A stretch of 64,000 bases of DNA, taken from Marisa cornuarietis. Taxonomy: Eukaryota; Mollusca; Gastropoda; Architaenioglossa; Ampullariidae. Positions 37,601-44,412 of the stretch are shown here, piece after piece. The stretch is from the NCBI GenBank assembly GCA_004794655.1, contig SMMW01000567.1:2340001-2404000 (forward strand). The letters run 5' to 3'. Within the stretch, counting starts at the first letter, position 1. Each line of letters starts with the position of its first letter. The notes below the pieces were generated by a model. It was given only the letters and a program-made list of their open reading frames with translations, searched no databases and was not told the origin of the DNA. The translations under genes were made by a program, and so were the position numbers.

Positions 37601-38313
37601 TGAACAGGGCGACTTAGAGAAAGAGGAGCTCAAGATCCAACCAATAGTAAGTAGACAGATGGTATGCTTGGATATCACCTGTTCTTCAGATCTGTTTTCC
37701 TGACACAGTGCTCCTTTTTGTTTTAGGAAACCATGCATTTCTAATATTTAAGCTAATGTGAAAGTGAGTAATTTAGGTAAAGTCACTCAGTTGTCCCTTG
37801 ACCACAGCACCTGTTACTGGGGAGAGCAGACCTATTTCATTCTGAAGTTAACTATAAAAGTTTGTTGTAAATAAATATTATGGGTTAAAATATAATGAAT
37901 TTAGTAATAGTAGTTCTGTTGTTAAATATGCTGGGGCTTTCTTTGACATACTTTACTCGCACATAAACCTTGTTTCTGTGTGTGTGTGTGTGCGTGCCCG
38001 TTCATGCATGTGTGTGTGTGTGCATGTCCATGCACAGGACATGATGGACAGAGAGAAGAAGGACAAATTACCTCACATGCAGGTTGGGTTTATTGACAAC
38101 ATCTGTCTTCCTGTGTATGAAGCTATGGCTCGGGTCTCAACAAAACTGTCTCCCCTGCTATATGGTTGCCAACAAAATCGCTCAAACTGGCTCTTAGAAG
38201 CAGAAACAGCAGAGAAAAATCAGTCAGAGAGACATCGACAGGCAGAAAAGCAAGCAGAAGAGCAGCGTGCTGAAAACAGCAACAAAGATAATGATGAAAA
38301 AACAACGTCCTGA
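7270..38313 (+). CDS. PDE11: PDE11-type dual cAMP/cGMP phosphodiesterase, 3' 17 exons (5' incomplete)
   Basis: Joining 7270-7431, 8379-8468, 12013-12150, 29231-29301, 30046-30109, 30521-30568, 31206-31349, 31809-31952, 32579-32725, 33281-33388, 33637-33746, 34283-34370, 34788-34888, 36275-36352, 37018-37081, 37572-37646 and 38038-38313 gives one open frame of 635 codons plus TGA, every junction GT/AG. Seen: the end of GAF-A, a full GAF-B (both with the NKFDE motif), then a class I PDE catalytic domain with [27 protein letters not shown], a metal-site Asp (residue 506) and the invariant Gln (559). The enzyme hydrolyses cAMP and cGMP to 5'-nucleotides in the cytosol; in this family GAF domains bind cyclic nucleotide or mediate dimerisation. 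GAF-B ([18 protein letters not shown]) and [14 protein letters not shown] point to PDE11 rather than PDE5/6, though the C-terminus [18 protein letters not shown] is PDE5/6-like. Human PDE11A4 is 933 residues, so roughly 300 N-terminal residues are missing, probably upstream of the window. Confidence 0.88.
7455..7790 (+). repeat. Long pyrimidine-rich tract
   Basis: About 335 bases made almost entirely of T and C (many TTTCTTT and TTTTCTTT runs) begin about 23 bases after the weak donor of PDE11 exon a. The hydrophobic Phe/Ser/Leu frames read through it are artefacts. Confidence 0.85.
8379..8468 (+). CDS. PDE11: PDE11 exon b: end of GAF-A and linker helix
   Basis: Encodes residues 55-84 ([20 protein letters not shown] to ENRRNQ), the last GAF-A helix and the connecting helix toward GAF-B. 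It has a strong polypyrimidine acceptor (ttctctcttcttcgccag), donor GTATTT, and phase 0 at both ends. Confidence 0.88.
12013..12150 (+). CDS. PDE11: PDE11 exon c: start of GAF-B
   Basis: Encodes residues 85-130 ([14 protein letters not shown] to VDDASK). The LLDLAR-IFEEQS helix and the [16 protein letters not shown] strand match the GAF-B entry of invertebrate PDE11. Phase 0 at both ends, donor GTAGGT. The frame happens to stay open on both sides, but those extensions are intron. Confidence 0.9.
15020..15160. promoter_or_regulatory. CpG-dense islet with a perfect CRE (TGACGTCA)
   Basis: I count about 18 CpGs in about 140 bases, far above the surroundings, and a palindromic CRE at 15097-15104. 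It sits in the 17 kb PDE11 intron between exons c and d. PDE11A in mammals has isoforms starting within GAF-B from alternative promoters, so an internal promoter is possible (inference). Confidence 0.45.
15735..15812 (+). repeat. (CT)n/(CA)n compound microsatellite
   Basis: CTCTCTCTCACTTTCTCTCT, then a (CT)n run and a (CA)n run. Intronic. Confidence 0.9.
18328..18415 (+). repeat. (TG)n(CG)n(TG)n microsatellite
   Basis: Over 20 TG units, then GCGCGCGCGCCCGCG, then more TG and a GA run. Alternating purine-pyrimidine of this length can adopt Z-DNA. Confidence 0.9.
19496..19608 (+). repeat. 28-29 bp minisatellite, four copies
   Basis: Unit ATATTTACTTATGGAGGATT followed by GATAAAAA; copies start at 19496, 19524, 19552 and 19581 with one variable base (GGG/GGA/GGA/GGC). 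A (TG)n(CG)n tract follows at 19619-19648. Confidence 0.9.
23125..23378 (+). repeat. About 40-bp minisatellite, six copies, each with ACGTG/CACGTG-like sites
   Basis: Unit AGACTGGGGGACTATTAGGG then ACGTGTAGCACGTGTGTAGC. Six tandem, slightly diverged copies; most carry GGACGTG and GCACGTGTG. Intronic. Confidence 0.9.
25843..25876 (+). repeat. (TG)n(CG)n microsatellite
   Basis: GTGTGTGTGTGTGTGTGTGC then GTGCGCGCG, intronic. Confidence 0.9.
26035..26100 (+). repeat. SINE tail fragment
   Basis: GATGTAGCAGTAGCTGTTGA and CTCGGTGTAAAACACCAATC match the 3' body of the SINE copies at 32.0 and 35.8 kb. The tRNA-like head is not visible. Confidence 0.5.
27225..27302 (+). repeat. (GAT)26 trinucleotide microsatellite
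   Basis: 78 bases of uninterrupted GAT. It gives spurious poly-Met and poly-Ile frames on the two strands. Confidence 0.97.
28472..28752. repeat. Foldback/MITE-like repeat family, copy 2 with inverted ends
   Basis: The left end GGGGCGGTAGTTATG (28473-28487) and right end CATAACTACGGTCCC (28737-28751) are inverted repeats matching 13 of 15 bases. The interior (GGGTCTGAGCATTGCTTTAT ... CCACTTGCCC) aligns with the 40.1 kb copy. Confidence 0.65.
29231..29301 (+). CDS. PDE11: PDE11 exon d: GAF-B, second segment
   Basis: Encodes residues 131-153 plus two bases ([17 protein letters not shown]...). The acceptor is tcattgcag and the donor GTACGT. It joins exon c across a 17.1 kb intron as [12 protein letters not shown], which matches the PDE11 pattern without a gap, so no coding exon need be hidden in between. 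Confidence 0.85.
30046..30109 (+). CDS. PDE11: PDE11 exon e: GAF-B core
   Basis: Completes a Gly codon and encodes [19 protein letters not shown] (residues 154-175), a hallmark GAF-B segment. The acceptor is cttcttgtag and the donor GTTAGT. The sharp loss of CpG in the window starts just after this exon. Confidence 0.88.
30521..30568 (+). CDS. PDE11: PDE11 exon f: 48-nt GAF-B mini-exon
   Basis: Encodes 16 residues ([16 protein letters not shown], 176-191). In phase 0-0, so skipping it would keep the frame. Acceptor tctttttcag, donor GTAAGT; a long (TG)n tract begins about 40 bases past the donor. Confidence 0.9.
30604..30675 (+). repeat. (TG)n microsatellite beside PDE11 exon f
   Basis: GTGTGTGTGTGTGTGTGTGTG with variants, then GGTGGTGGTGG, starting about 36 bases past the donor of exon f. 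Confidence 0.92.
31206..31349 (+). CDS. PDE11: PDE11 exon g: GAF-B with NKFDE motif
   Basis: Encodes residues 192-239 ([19 protein letters not shown] ... NKNDENLFE). The NKFDE motif is N223, K224, F230, D234, E235. Phase 0-0, donor GTAGAG. Confidence 0.92.
31809..31952 (+). CDS. PDE11: PDE11 exon h: end of GAF-B and linker to catalytic domain
   Basis: Encodes residues 240-287 ([17 protein letters not shown] ... [18 protein letters not shown]), the closing GAF-B helix and the linker helix before the catalytic domain. Acceptor gtgaacag, donor GTACAA, phase 0-0. Confidence 0.92.
32041..32205 (+). repeat. tRNA-derived SINE, copy in PDE11 intron
   Basis: Box A-like GGTGGTGCAGTGGTTAAG and box B-like ATTCAGATGTCATC are followed by a body (GCTGTGATGTAGCTTTAGTT, ACTGGCTCAGCATCAG) that is shared with the copies at 35.75 kb and 26.04 kb. 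Confidence 0.65.
32579..32725 (+). CDS. PDE11: PDE11 exon i: N-terminal helices of catalytic domain
   Basis: Encodes residues 288-336, including [19 protein letters not shown] and the INYE end. Acceptor ttgtgacag, donor GTGAGA, phase 0-0. Confidence 0.9.
33281..33388 (+). CDS. PDE11: PDE11 exon j: catalytic histidine exon
   Basis: Encodes residues 337-372 with [21 protein letters not shown]355 is the conserved general-acid histidine and H359 the first metal ligand of the class I PDE fold. Acceptor tatgtcacag, donor GTGAGC, phase 0-0. Confidence 0.93.
33637..33746 (+). CDS. PDE11: PDE11 exon k: HD metal-binding motif
   Basis: Encodes residues 373-408 plus two bases, with [19 protein letters not shown]395 and D396 are the HD metal ligands. 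The wording of this motif favours PDE11 over PDE5, which has SHDLDHRGVNN. Donor GTGAGA. Confidence 0.93.
34283..34370 (+). CDS. PDE11: PDE11 exon l: EHHHFD segment
   Basis: Completes a Lys codon and encodes [20 protein letters not shown] and on to IISTK (residues 409-438). Acceptor tactctctcag, donor GTAGTA. Confidence 0.92.
34553..34618 (+). repeat. (TG)n(GA)n microsatellite
   Basis: About 20 TG units followed by a short purine run, in the intron before PDE11 exon m. Confidence 0.95.
34788..34888 (+). CDS. PDE11: PDE11 exon m: catalytic domain middle
   Basis: Encodes residues 439-471 plus two bases ([16 protein letters not shown] ... [13 protein letters not shown]). Acceptor taatctgcag, donor GTGAGC. 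Confidence 0.92.
35180..35769 (-). mobile_element. LINE reverse-transcriptase C-terminal fragment
   Basis: The - strand frame at 35536-35769 reads [20 protein letters not shown], the typical post-RT segment RIEAFExxCxRRILxISWR of non-LTR elements. Further on, in decayed frames, come [19 protein letters not shown] and a C-terminal tail. It shares the QEPL-(S/N)T-K segment with the 1 kb remnant, suggesting one family. Broken by stops. Confidence 0.75.
35749..35930 (+). repeat. tRNA-derived SINE, copy in PDE11 intron
   Basis: GTCTGGGGTCTGACAGCAC and GGGTTCAGATCTCATCTCAA (box B-like, 35810 onward), then a tail with GTTGCTGGTTCAGTGTAAAA. It adjoins a LINE 3' fragment, which may be the LINE family that mobilised it (inference). 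Confidence 0.65.
36275..36352 (+). CDS. PDE11: PDE11 exon n: catalytic domain
   Basis: Encodes residues 472-497 plus two bases ([20 protein letters not shown] ... RDLL). The DW pair in this loop is typical of PDE11. Acceptor tgttctgtag, donor GTCAGT. Confidence 0.9.
37018..37081 (+). CDS. PDE11: PDE11 exon o: metal-site aspartate
   Basis: Encodes residues 498-519 ([20 protein letters not shown]). D506 is the second conserved metal-site aspartate. Acceptor gagtttag, donor GTGTGT, ends in phase 0. Confidence 0.92.
37572..37646 (+). CDS. PDE11: PDE11 exon p: catalytic domain, EFFEQGD motif
   Basis: Encodes residues 520-544 ([20 protein letters not shown]...). Acceptor tccatgacag, donor GTAAGT, phase 0-0. 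Confidence 0.92.
37976..38032 (+). repeat. Interrupted (TG)n directly upstream of the PDE11 terminal exon
   Basis: CTGTGTGTGTGTGTGCGTGC and CATGTGTGTGTGTGTGCATG fill the position of the polypyrimidine tract before the acceptor at 38036-38037. Confidence 0.93.
38038..38313 (+). CDS. PDE11: PDE11 terminal exon: glutamine switch and charged tail
   Basis: Encodes residues 545-635 and TGA. It carries Q559 (invariant substrate-purine Gln) and F562 of the hydrophobic clamp in MQVGFID, where human PDE11A has Trp. After GCQQNRSNW the domain ends and a highly charged tail rich in Gln, Glu and Lys follows (about residues 594-635), with no CaaX box. The acceptor tag sits directly after interrupted (TG)n repeats and has no ordinary pyrimidine tract. 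Confidence 0.9.
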   Translation, partial: DMMDREKKDKLPHMQVGFIDNICLPVYEAMARVSTKLSPLLYGCQQNRSNWLLEAETAEKNQSERHRQAEKQAEEQRAENSNKDNDEKTTS

Positions 38314-40195
38314 CGGTGTGTTTTACTTTAATGTCTTTTCTCAATTTGCATAATTTAAACCTTATAAGGTGATATATATTATGGGCAAGTGCACAATCCT
38401 TGGCGCCTCTCACTCATTGTTCTCTTGTTGGGATCAGAACTCGAATTGTTTGCTTGTGCTTACACTATGTGTAAATTTGCTGGCAATTAATTTTTTTTAC
38501 TTATAACCCTCTTTGTTGAACTTGACGAATGCAGTTGCTGATAAGTTTACCTAGGATAGACAAAGGCTTCTGCAGGAACACCACAAATATTAACCCCCAG
38601 TGAGCTATAGTTAACTTCTCCTACTCATGATATACAGGGGTTACTTTTATCTTTAAATTTTTACATTAACTTGCCGGATTGGTTTGGACCTTATTCTTGA
38701 AGGAGTATAGGCTGCATACTGGAAGTTTTTATTCATTTTGGGTGATTTGTAGCTGAGGGAAAAGGAAAATCTAGGAAGGTGACTAACAGACATGCAGGAA
38801 TTGAATGCTGTAGACACTGCAACATTGGTGAAGAACTCTCTTGCTTCTTGCTGTTAACATCTCCTTTGCTGTATGACATCGGATAATACTGCCAATATTT
38901 GAGATGTTGCTATTTTGATGCCACAAAAAGGTTCTGGATTATTTTTTTATGTTGGCACTTCTATGTATGTTTACTGTGTAAATGGAAAGTGATAAACACT
39001 GTTTTTCAGCAATGAATATCTTATTTTGTCATGTTTCTTAATATTCTCATACCTTATCTACTTTCTGCATGTTCAAATGAGCAAAAGGTAGATCTGAATC
39101 AACTGTGCTATGTTGTACCTTTCTAGTATATATTATCTTTATTTATTTAAGAAAGTTTGCTTATTGCACATTACTCATTGATTGATCATAACTGTGTGAC
39201 CGCACACTACAAAGTTTCCTTTTCCTAATTACTTCTTTGCTGTGCAACTAAAACGGTATGGGCTTGTTTTCTGATTTTTGTCATACCTGGTTTTGAAGAA
39301 GCTTGTTAATTGTAGCAAGAAGTCATTACTACCGGTGTTTCAGTGAACTCTGTTAATTTGATGACAGTGATGATAACTGGCGAGAGGACAGAGTTTGGCT
39401 GCTGTAAATTTTGGGGTCCTCTCAGCAGAACAAATTGTTTTTGCACCAGTTACATTTGACTTTTCCATGCATTATGAAAATGTTTTGCACACTTTTCTTA
39501 TGGTGTGCACGTTGTGTACATAAAGCGGTGGTCTTGCTTCTCTGCACAAAACTGCATGTGAAATATGTGATGCTGAAGTTTATCTTTAACTAGCAGTGCA
39601 GCTCATTTGGATGCCTGGTATCTCCCAGCTTGCACACAACTTACAAATTGTTTCTATCACACCTCCTTAAAGGCAGCTCAGTATTATAACTTTGAGCAAT
39701 CATCAATTTACACGTTTTTTCTCCCATTTCTTTCTTGCACATTGCTAGAATTTTTTTTCCCTTATGATTGTGAGAAATAAGGCAGACTGGCTGGCCATTG
39801 TATGATTATTTTGAATTTTGACCAGGCGAGAAGCATGAAAAGGGAAGTCATGTGTAAAGTATGGTTAATTGTTTAGGTCCCCTGCGTTCTGCAGTAGTCA
39901 GGACAACAGGTGTCTTCTAAATGTAGCTTATTTTGACTGTCATCACTCACTGTCAGCATCAGACGACCTAGCGAAACAGCTACACCTCTGTGTGTTGTGG
40001 AGGAGTGGTGTAAGTGTATGCTCATGTTAGGCGTGCTTATGCTATAGTACTTGTAATCATTGAAATTATTTCAGCCTTCAAAATGCAGAAAAATAGCCAT
40101 CACCACCCCAAGCCATGGAAGAGGAACAATAATTATCATATGACAGTACGTCATTGCCCTGTTCTCCATAGTTAAATAAAGGTTTAATAAATAAA
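38314..40195 (+). other. Probable PDE11 3'UTR and downstream sequence
   Basis: No coding signal is seen after the PDE11 stop. The first clear poly(A) signals I find on this strand are a cluster of AATAAA hexamers at 40175-40180, 40186-40191 and 40190-40195, inside the foldback repeat copy at about 40.1-40.3 kb. If used, the 3'UTR is about 1.9 kb. The end point is inferred. Confidence 0.4.
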
Positions 40196-40330
40196 GAATG
40201 TAAAGCAGTATCAATGGGGTCTGGAATCCCTTTATTACTACTGAGACGAGATACTTGCCCTTTATTTCCTCTTTTACCCCCTGGGCAATCACTTACCCAC
40301 ACTAACCCTTGATAATGGCTTAAGGAGAAT
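40080..40330. repeat. Foldback/MITE-like repeat family, copy 3
   Basis: GGGGTCTGGAATCCCTTTAT ... TTTTACCCCCTGGGCAATCA ... CTTACCC aligns with copy 2 in the same orientation and with copy 1 in reverse. It carries the AATAAA cluster that may end PDE11 transcripts. Confidence 0.6.
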
Positions 40331-43300
40331 TTCACTCTGATTCCACACTGATCATGTTCTTGTGGCCAGTCCTGATAGCAGCTGAGGTGTAAACCTGATT
40401 AGTGTCACTGGCAGCACTCATAAGATTTGATCCATGGTGAAGTAATAGTACAAAAAGTGCAATATGAGAAGCTTGTCAATGGAAGTCTTCACATGGGAAT
40501 ATGACTGTAGACCTGGAGAACATTCGGACTATAGATGCTTGGCTATAAGTGGGTCTGGAAGCATAAAGATGTGGACGAAACAATAAGCCTGTTCTATTAA
40601 ATCCAAAGCTTAAGACAATTGAGTAAATCAAGACTTAACAAATATAATTCATATGATTTTAGTAAAGCACAGTTCATAAATACTCTGGTCGTGTTAGGTT
40701 CCATTTTTAAAAGGTGAGCAACACAAGTACACAGTTTACAGTAGTCACTTCTGAAATGGGGGAGTTAAGGATGAGATATAACTGTTGTTGTGGACTGAGT
40801 AGCTAAATGAGGAAGGAATGAGAATGACCCTTACTTTTCCATGACTGTTCCATTAATGTCCAATTTTCTTTTTTTTAAAAGCCCCAACACCACTGTGCAG
40901 CATGAGTTTTCATTGGATGTTACTTTATATTTGCTTGTCTTTTATTGTCTGTTCTTTGGGACAACTGTTCTGGACATATCAAGCATACTGGTCACCCAGT
41001 TTTTATTTTAATCTCAATTTCTTCAGAGAAGTAATGTATTATGTGTACTCACATTTATGATTAGAGAAAATAATGTTAAGCGGACAGCCTGGAAATTTGA
41101 TGGGCTTATAATTATTAGTTTAATAGTTTATTTATGTTTATTTGTCATTCATGGTATGCTTGTTGTTTTTATTTCAGCTTGCAAACTCAGATACTTGTAT
41201 TAAGACAGCATACAAACAGGCATACATCTGTGAAACCACATGTGAGACTGTGTGCATATGTGGGTTGCATGTGTTTATGCCTGTATATTACTTTCAGGTA
41301 TAGTTAGAGTGGGAAGAAGCATTTAGACAGATGATAATCTGATACATAAAAGTGATAAGTGAGATGGTTACGAGGAGCATGGTGGCAGCATGGTTAATTT
41401 TAAGAGAATCCTCTTTTCTTTATCCTGAGCCTTGTCATACCATTGTGCTTTTTATTTTTGCTTTATTGTAATTTTAAAAAGCATTGTCCACTGAGATGTG
41501 CCCTCTTTTTGAAAAAGACTTAATGTTCATGGCAAAGTAAAAGAAAAAAAAAATCTTTTCCGCCTATATCCTTCTGGATTTTACAAACTGGGCAGGGTTC
41601 CAAATCATACACCACAATATGCTTGCTTTTCCTCTTGTACTCAGGAGTAAGGACCTGCAGGCTGACGAAGCATCACCATGGAATTGGCATCCATATTTCA
41701 GCCTCATAACATTTTTCACTGAGAGTTACTTTGCTCATAAAGGACCATGTCCAGGCAGGAGAGGTGTCCTTTGCATTGCAATGTTTTTGAAAATGAATTG
41801 CAATGATGAGTGTTTGTTGGTGTACAGGAGGAAGGCCTAGTCCTGTCATAATGCTAGGACAGTGGGGCAGGTGGACAGGCTTACTTTTCCTTTCAAACAA
41901 AATGCATTTAATCGCAGCAACTGATGACCCTACGGGTTTAAGGAGCAATTTTTTTTTTTTTTTGTGGTGGCAGATGTGAGGAGTGTGTTGCTGTAAGCTC
42001 TAGTGTTTCAATACTCAATGTACATTTTCTTTTGTTATAAATGTGTTGTGCATTATTTTTGAAGACAAGAAATGTTGCTCTTTTTATTCCTGCTGCCGCT
42101 GAGGCATTTGTTGATGTCACTGTGAAGGGGTCATCAACAAACAGCTTGTTAGCGTATTTGTATTTTGGTCATTTCAGTGGCCACCTTACCTTCTGGATTC
42201 TGCTTTGCTATATACCAGTGGGGGATAAGAATTTATACAGTACCAATATTCATTTTACGTTTCTCACAAAAAGTTGCCTACCTCAGACATCAGCATGAAA
42301 AGTGTCATTATTAACATTGTACATCTTTCTCCTTCTTACACCTGCACCTTCATGATCTCTCTTTTCTTTATCCATTTTTCTGTATCTGTTAGATTTCATG
42401 TTATGTCAGTACTTTCAGTGAACAACACTTTATGAACATTTTACAGTAGATCACTAGATGTTTAAGAATGCCTCACTCTAATTTCTCACTGAAAATGTTG
42501 CGTTGTTTAAAATGCAGCACCATTTGCTAATGCTTTTTAAAATGTATTAATAGATACTGGGGTTTCACTAAACTTACAGATTTTTTAAAGCTGTTTCACA
42601 TGGAAAAATTTTTTAAACTCCTTTAGTGCATCACCTTAATGAAGTGGATTTGTTACCCACTTCCCTGCCTTTTATGTAAATGAATAGATTTGTGTTTATT
42701 AGCAGAATAATGTTACTTTTGTCCTTGGCTTTTAATATGTGAGCACTTGTGTAATATAAGCCCAGGAGACACTTCAGAACATTTATCTCAAGCCTTGTGC
42801 ACAGGTTGCCTTGTAGTTTAATTGCCGACGTCTCAGAATGCCATGTTTACAGGGTGTACAATTATCATGGAAGGCTGCTTTTGGCAGGGATGTGATTATG
42901 GCATGTGGCAGTGAACTGACAAGTAAATAGAAATTCAACTGTTTTTTTGTGATACTCTCTCCACATTTTATGCACTTTGTGATATTTCTGACCAAAATGA
43001 TGATGCGAATTAATTTATTTGAAGTAAACAACTGCATCACAGACCTGTATTTTGTGCATGATTGTGCTGTGGGACTAGCAGGACAGGGATTGGGTGGTGT
43101 ATGAAAGAAGTTTTTAGTGTTTGTTGGGATTCGTGTATCAGGGTGTTAGTGTGTTTCCCCCAAAGTTTGATTTTGACGTGGGTGTAACACATGTTGGTGC
43201 ACATGTGATGTCTTTGACAGGAGACAGGTCATTGAATAACAACTGCAGAAAAAAGGATTTCCAGATGTCTGTCTGGGTACCAAAGAACTGCCTAGGCCTC

Positions 43301-44412
43301 TACGATGAACATCTAGATAGGTCTTGTTCTCCTGTCATGCATGTAACAGTCACTTCCTCATTCCAGTGGAGACAATTCTGTGAGCTCCTGGGCGGTTAGT
43401 GCATTTGAGTATTCCATGGCAGTTCTTTAAGAACAGTATTTCACTACACTTTACGCCTGCTGCTGAGTCCAGCCAGTTCCCAGCATCTGATCACCCCATT
43501 TAATGATTTTAAAGTTATATACTGAAACACTTTGTTGGACAGTCCAAAGTTTTGCCATCCCATCATTTTAAACCATTCAACAGATTTTTTTGTTTTTAAA
43601 TGAAACAGAAATTGCCTTAACTTTACGAGCAGGAGGAAAACATGGGGTTCTGGATTACAAAGGGGGACAAGTCTTTTAAAAATGTCTGTCAAGCTCTTCA
43701 CTTTAAACTGGAAACCGTGACTTTTGCCCCTTCAGTCACTACAGTGCCCTGCATCACCTTTCTGAACACTAGTCATCAAAGTTTGGGGGGTTTTCCCAGA
43801 TTTTGAAGTTTTTGGTGCTATAATTGAGAACTGAATTTCATTCCCCCTGTTCTACATCCACCTCTTGTGGGGATGCAGCCAGGTTGTACCACATGGGTAT
43901 ATCCAGCAAGGCTTACAGTGGAGAATATTCTGATCTGTAAGAGATTGACCCAAGGTCACAGCCTTCTAGTACAAATAGGATAGTGCACAACTAGACAGAC
44001 CAATTGGTGTGGACCACACCAACTAGAAGTCTGGGTAGGAGTGAAGGAATGATGGATCACAATGAATCAGGCCCTCCAGGATCCCATCCTTCGATGTCGC
44101 TTTACACAGCAAACATAGGGAGACAGAAGGCCACAGAAAATGGTAAATCAAGGGAGATAACTGGTTTAGATTTGTGAAATTTAGAGGAAATAGCCTAAAG
44201 ATGACCAACAAAAAAACAGCAATGAAATGCTAAGGAGGGGAACAGGCCACTTAAATAATGGTATCAGAGATTGTTTTTTGGATGTTACGTTTTCCCCATT
44301 GGTTAGCAGTTTGGATTATCAAATTAAATTAGCTACATACCATTGGTATTCGGCAGTCCTCAGCATACAGGATTTCCATAACTTCCAAACTTTTCCAGAA
44401 AACAACAAATAA
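40196..44412. other. Intergenic region between the convergent genes
   Basis: AT-rich, CpG-poor sequence with no reliable coding potential. It includes the rest of a foldback repeat (to about 40330), a poly-T run at 41950-41963, and a 19-bp near-perfect hairpin sequence at 44004-44022. Short open frames here lack splice-site or family support. Confidence 0.5.
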
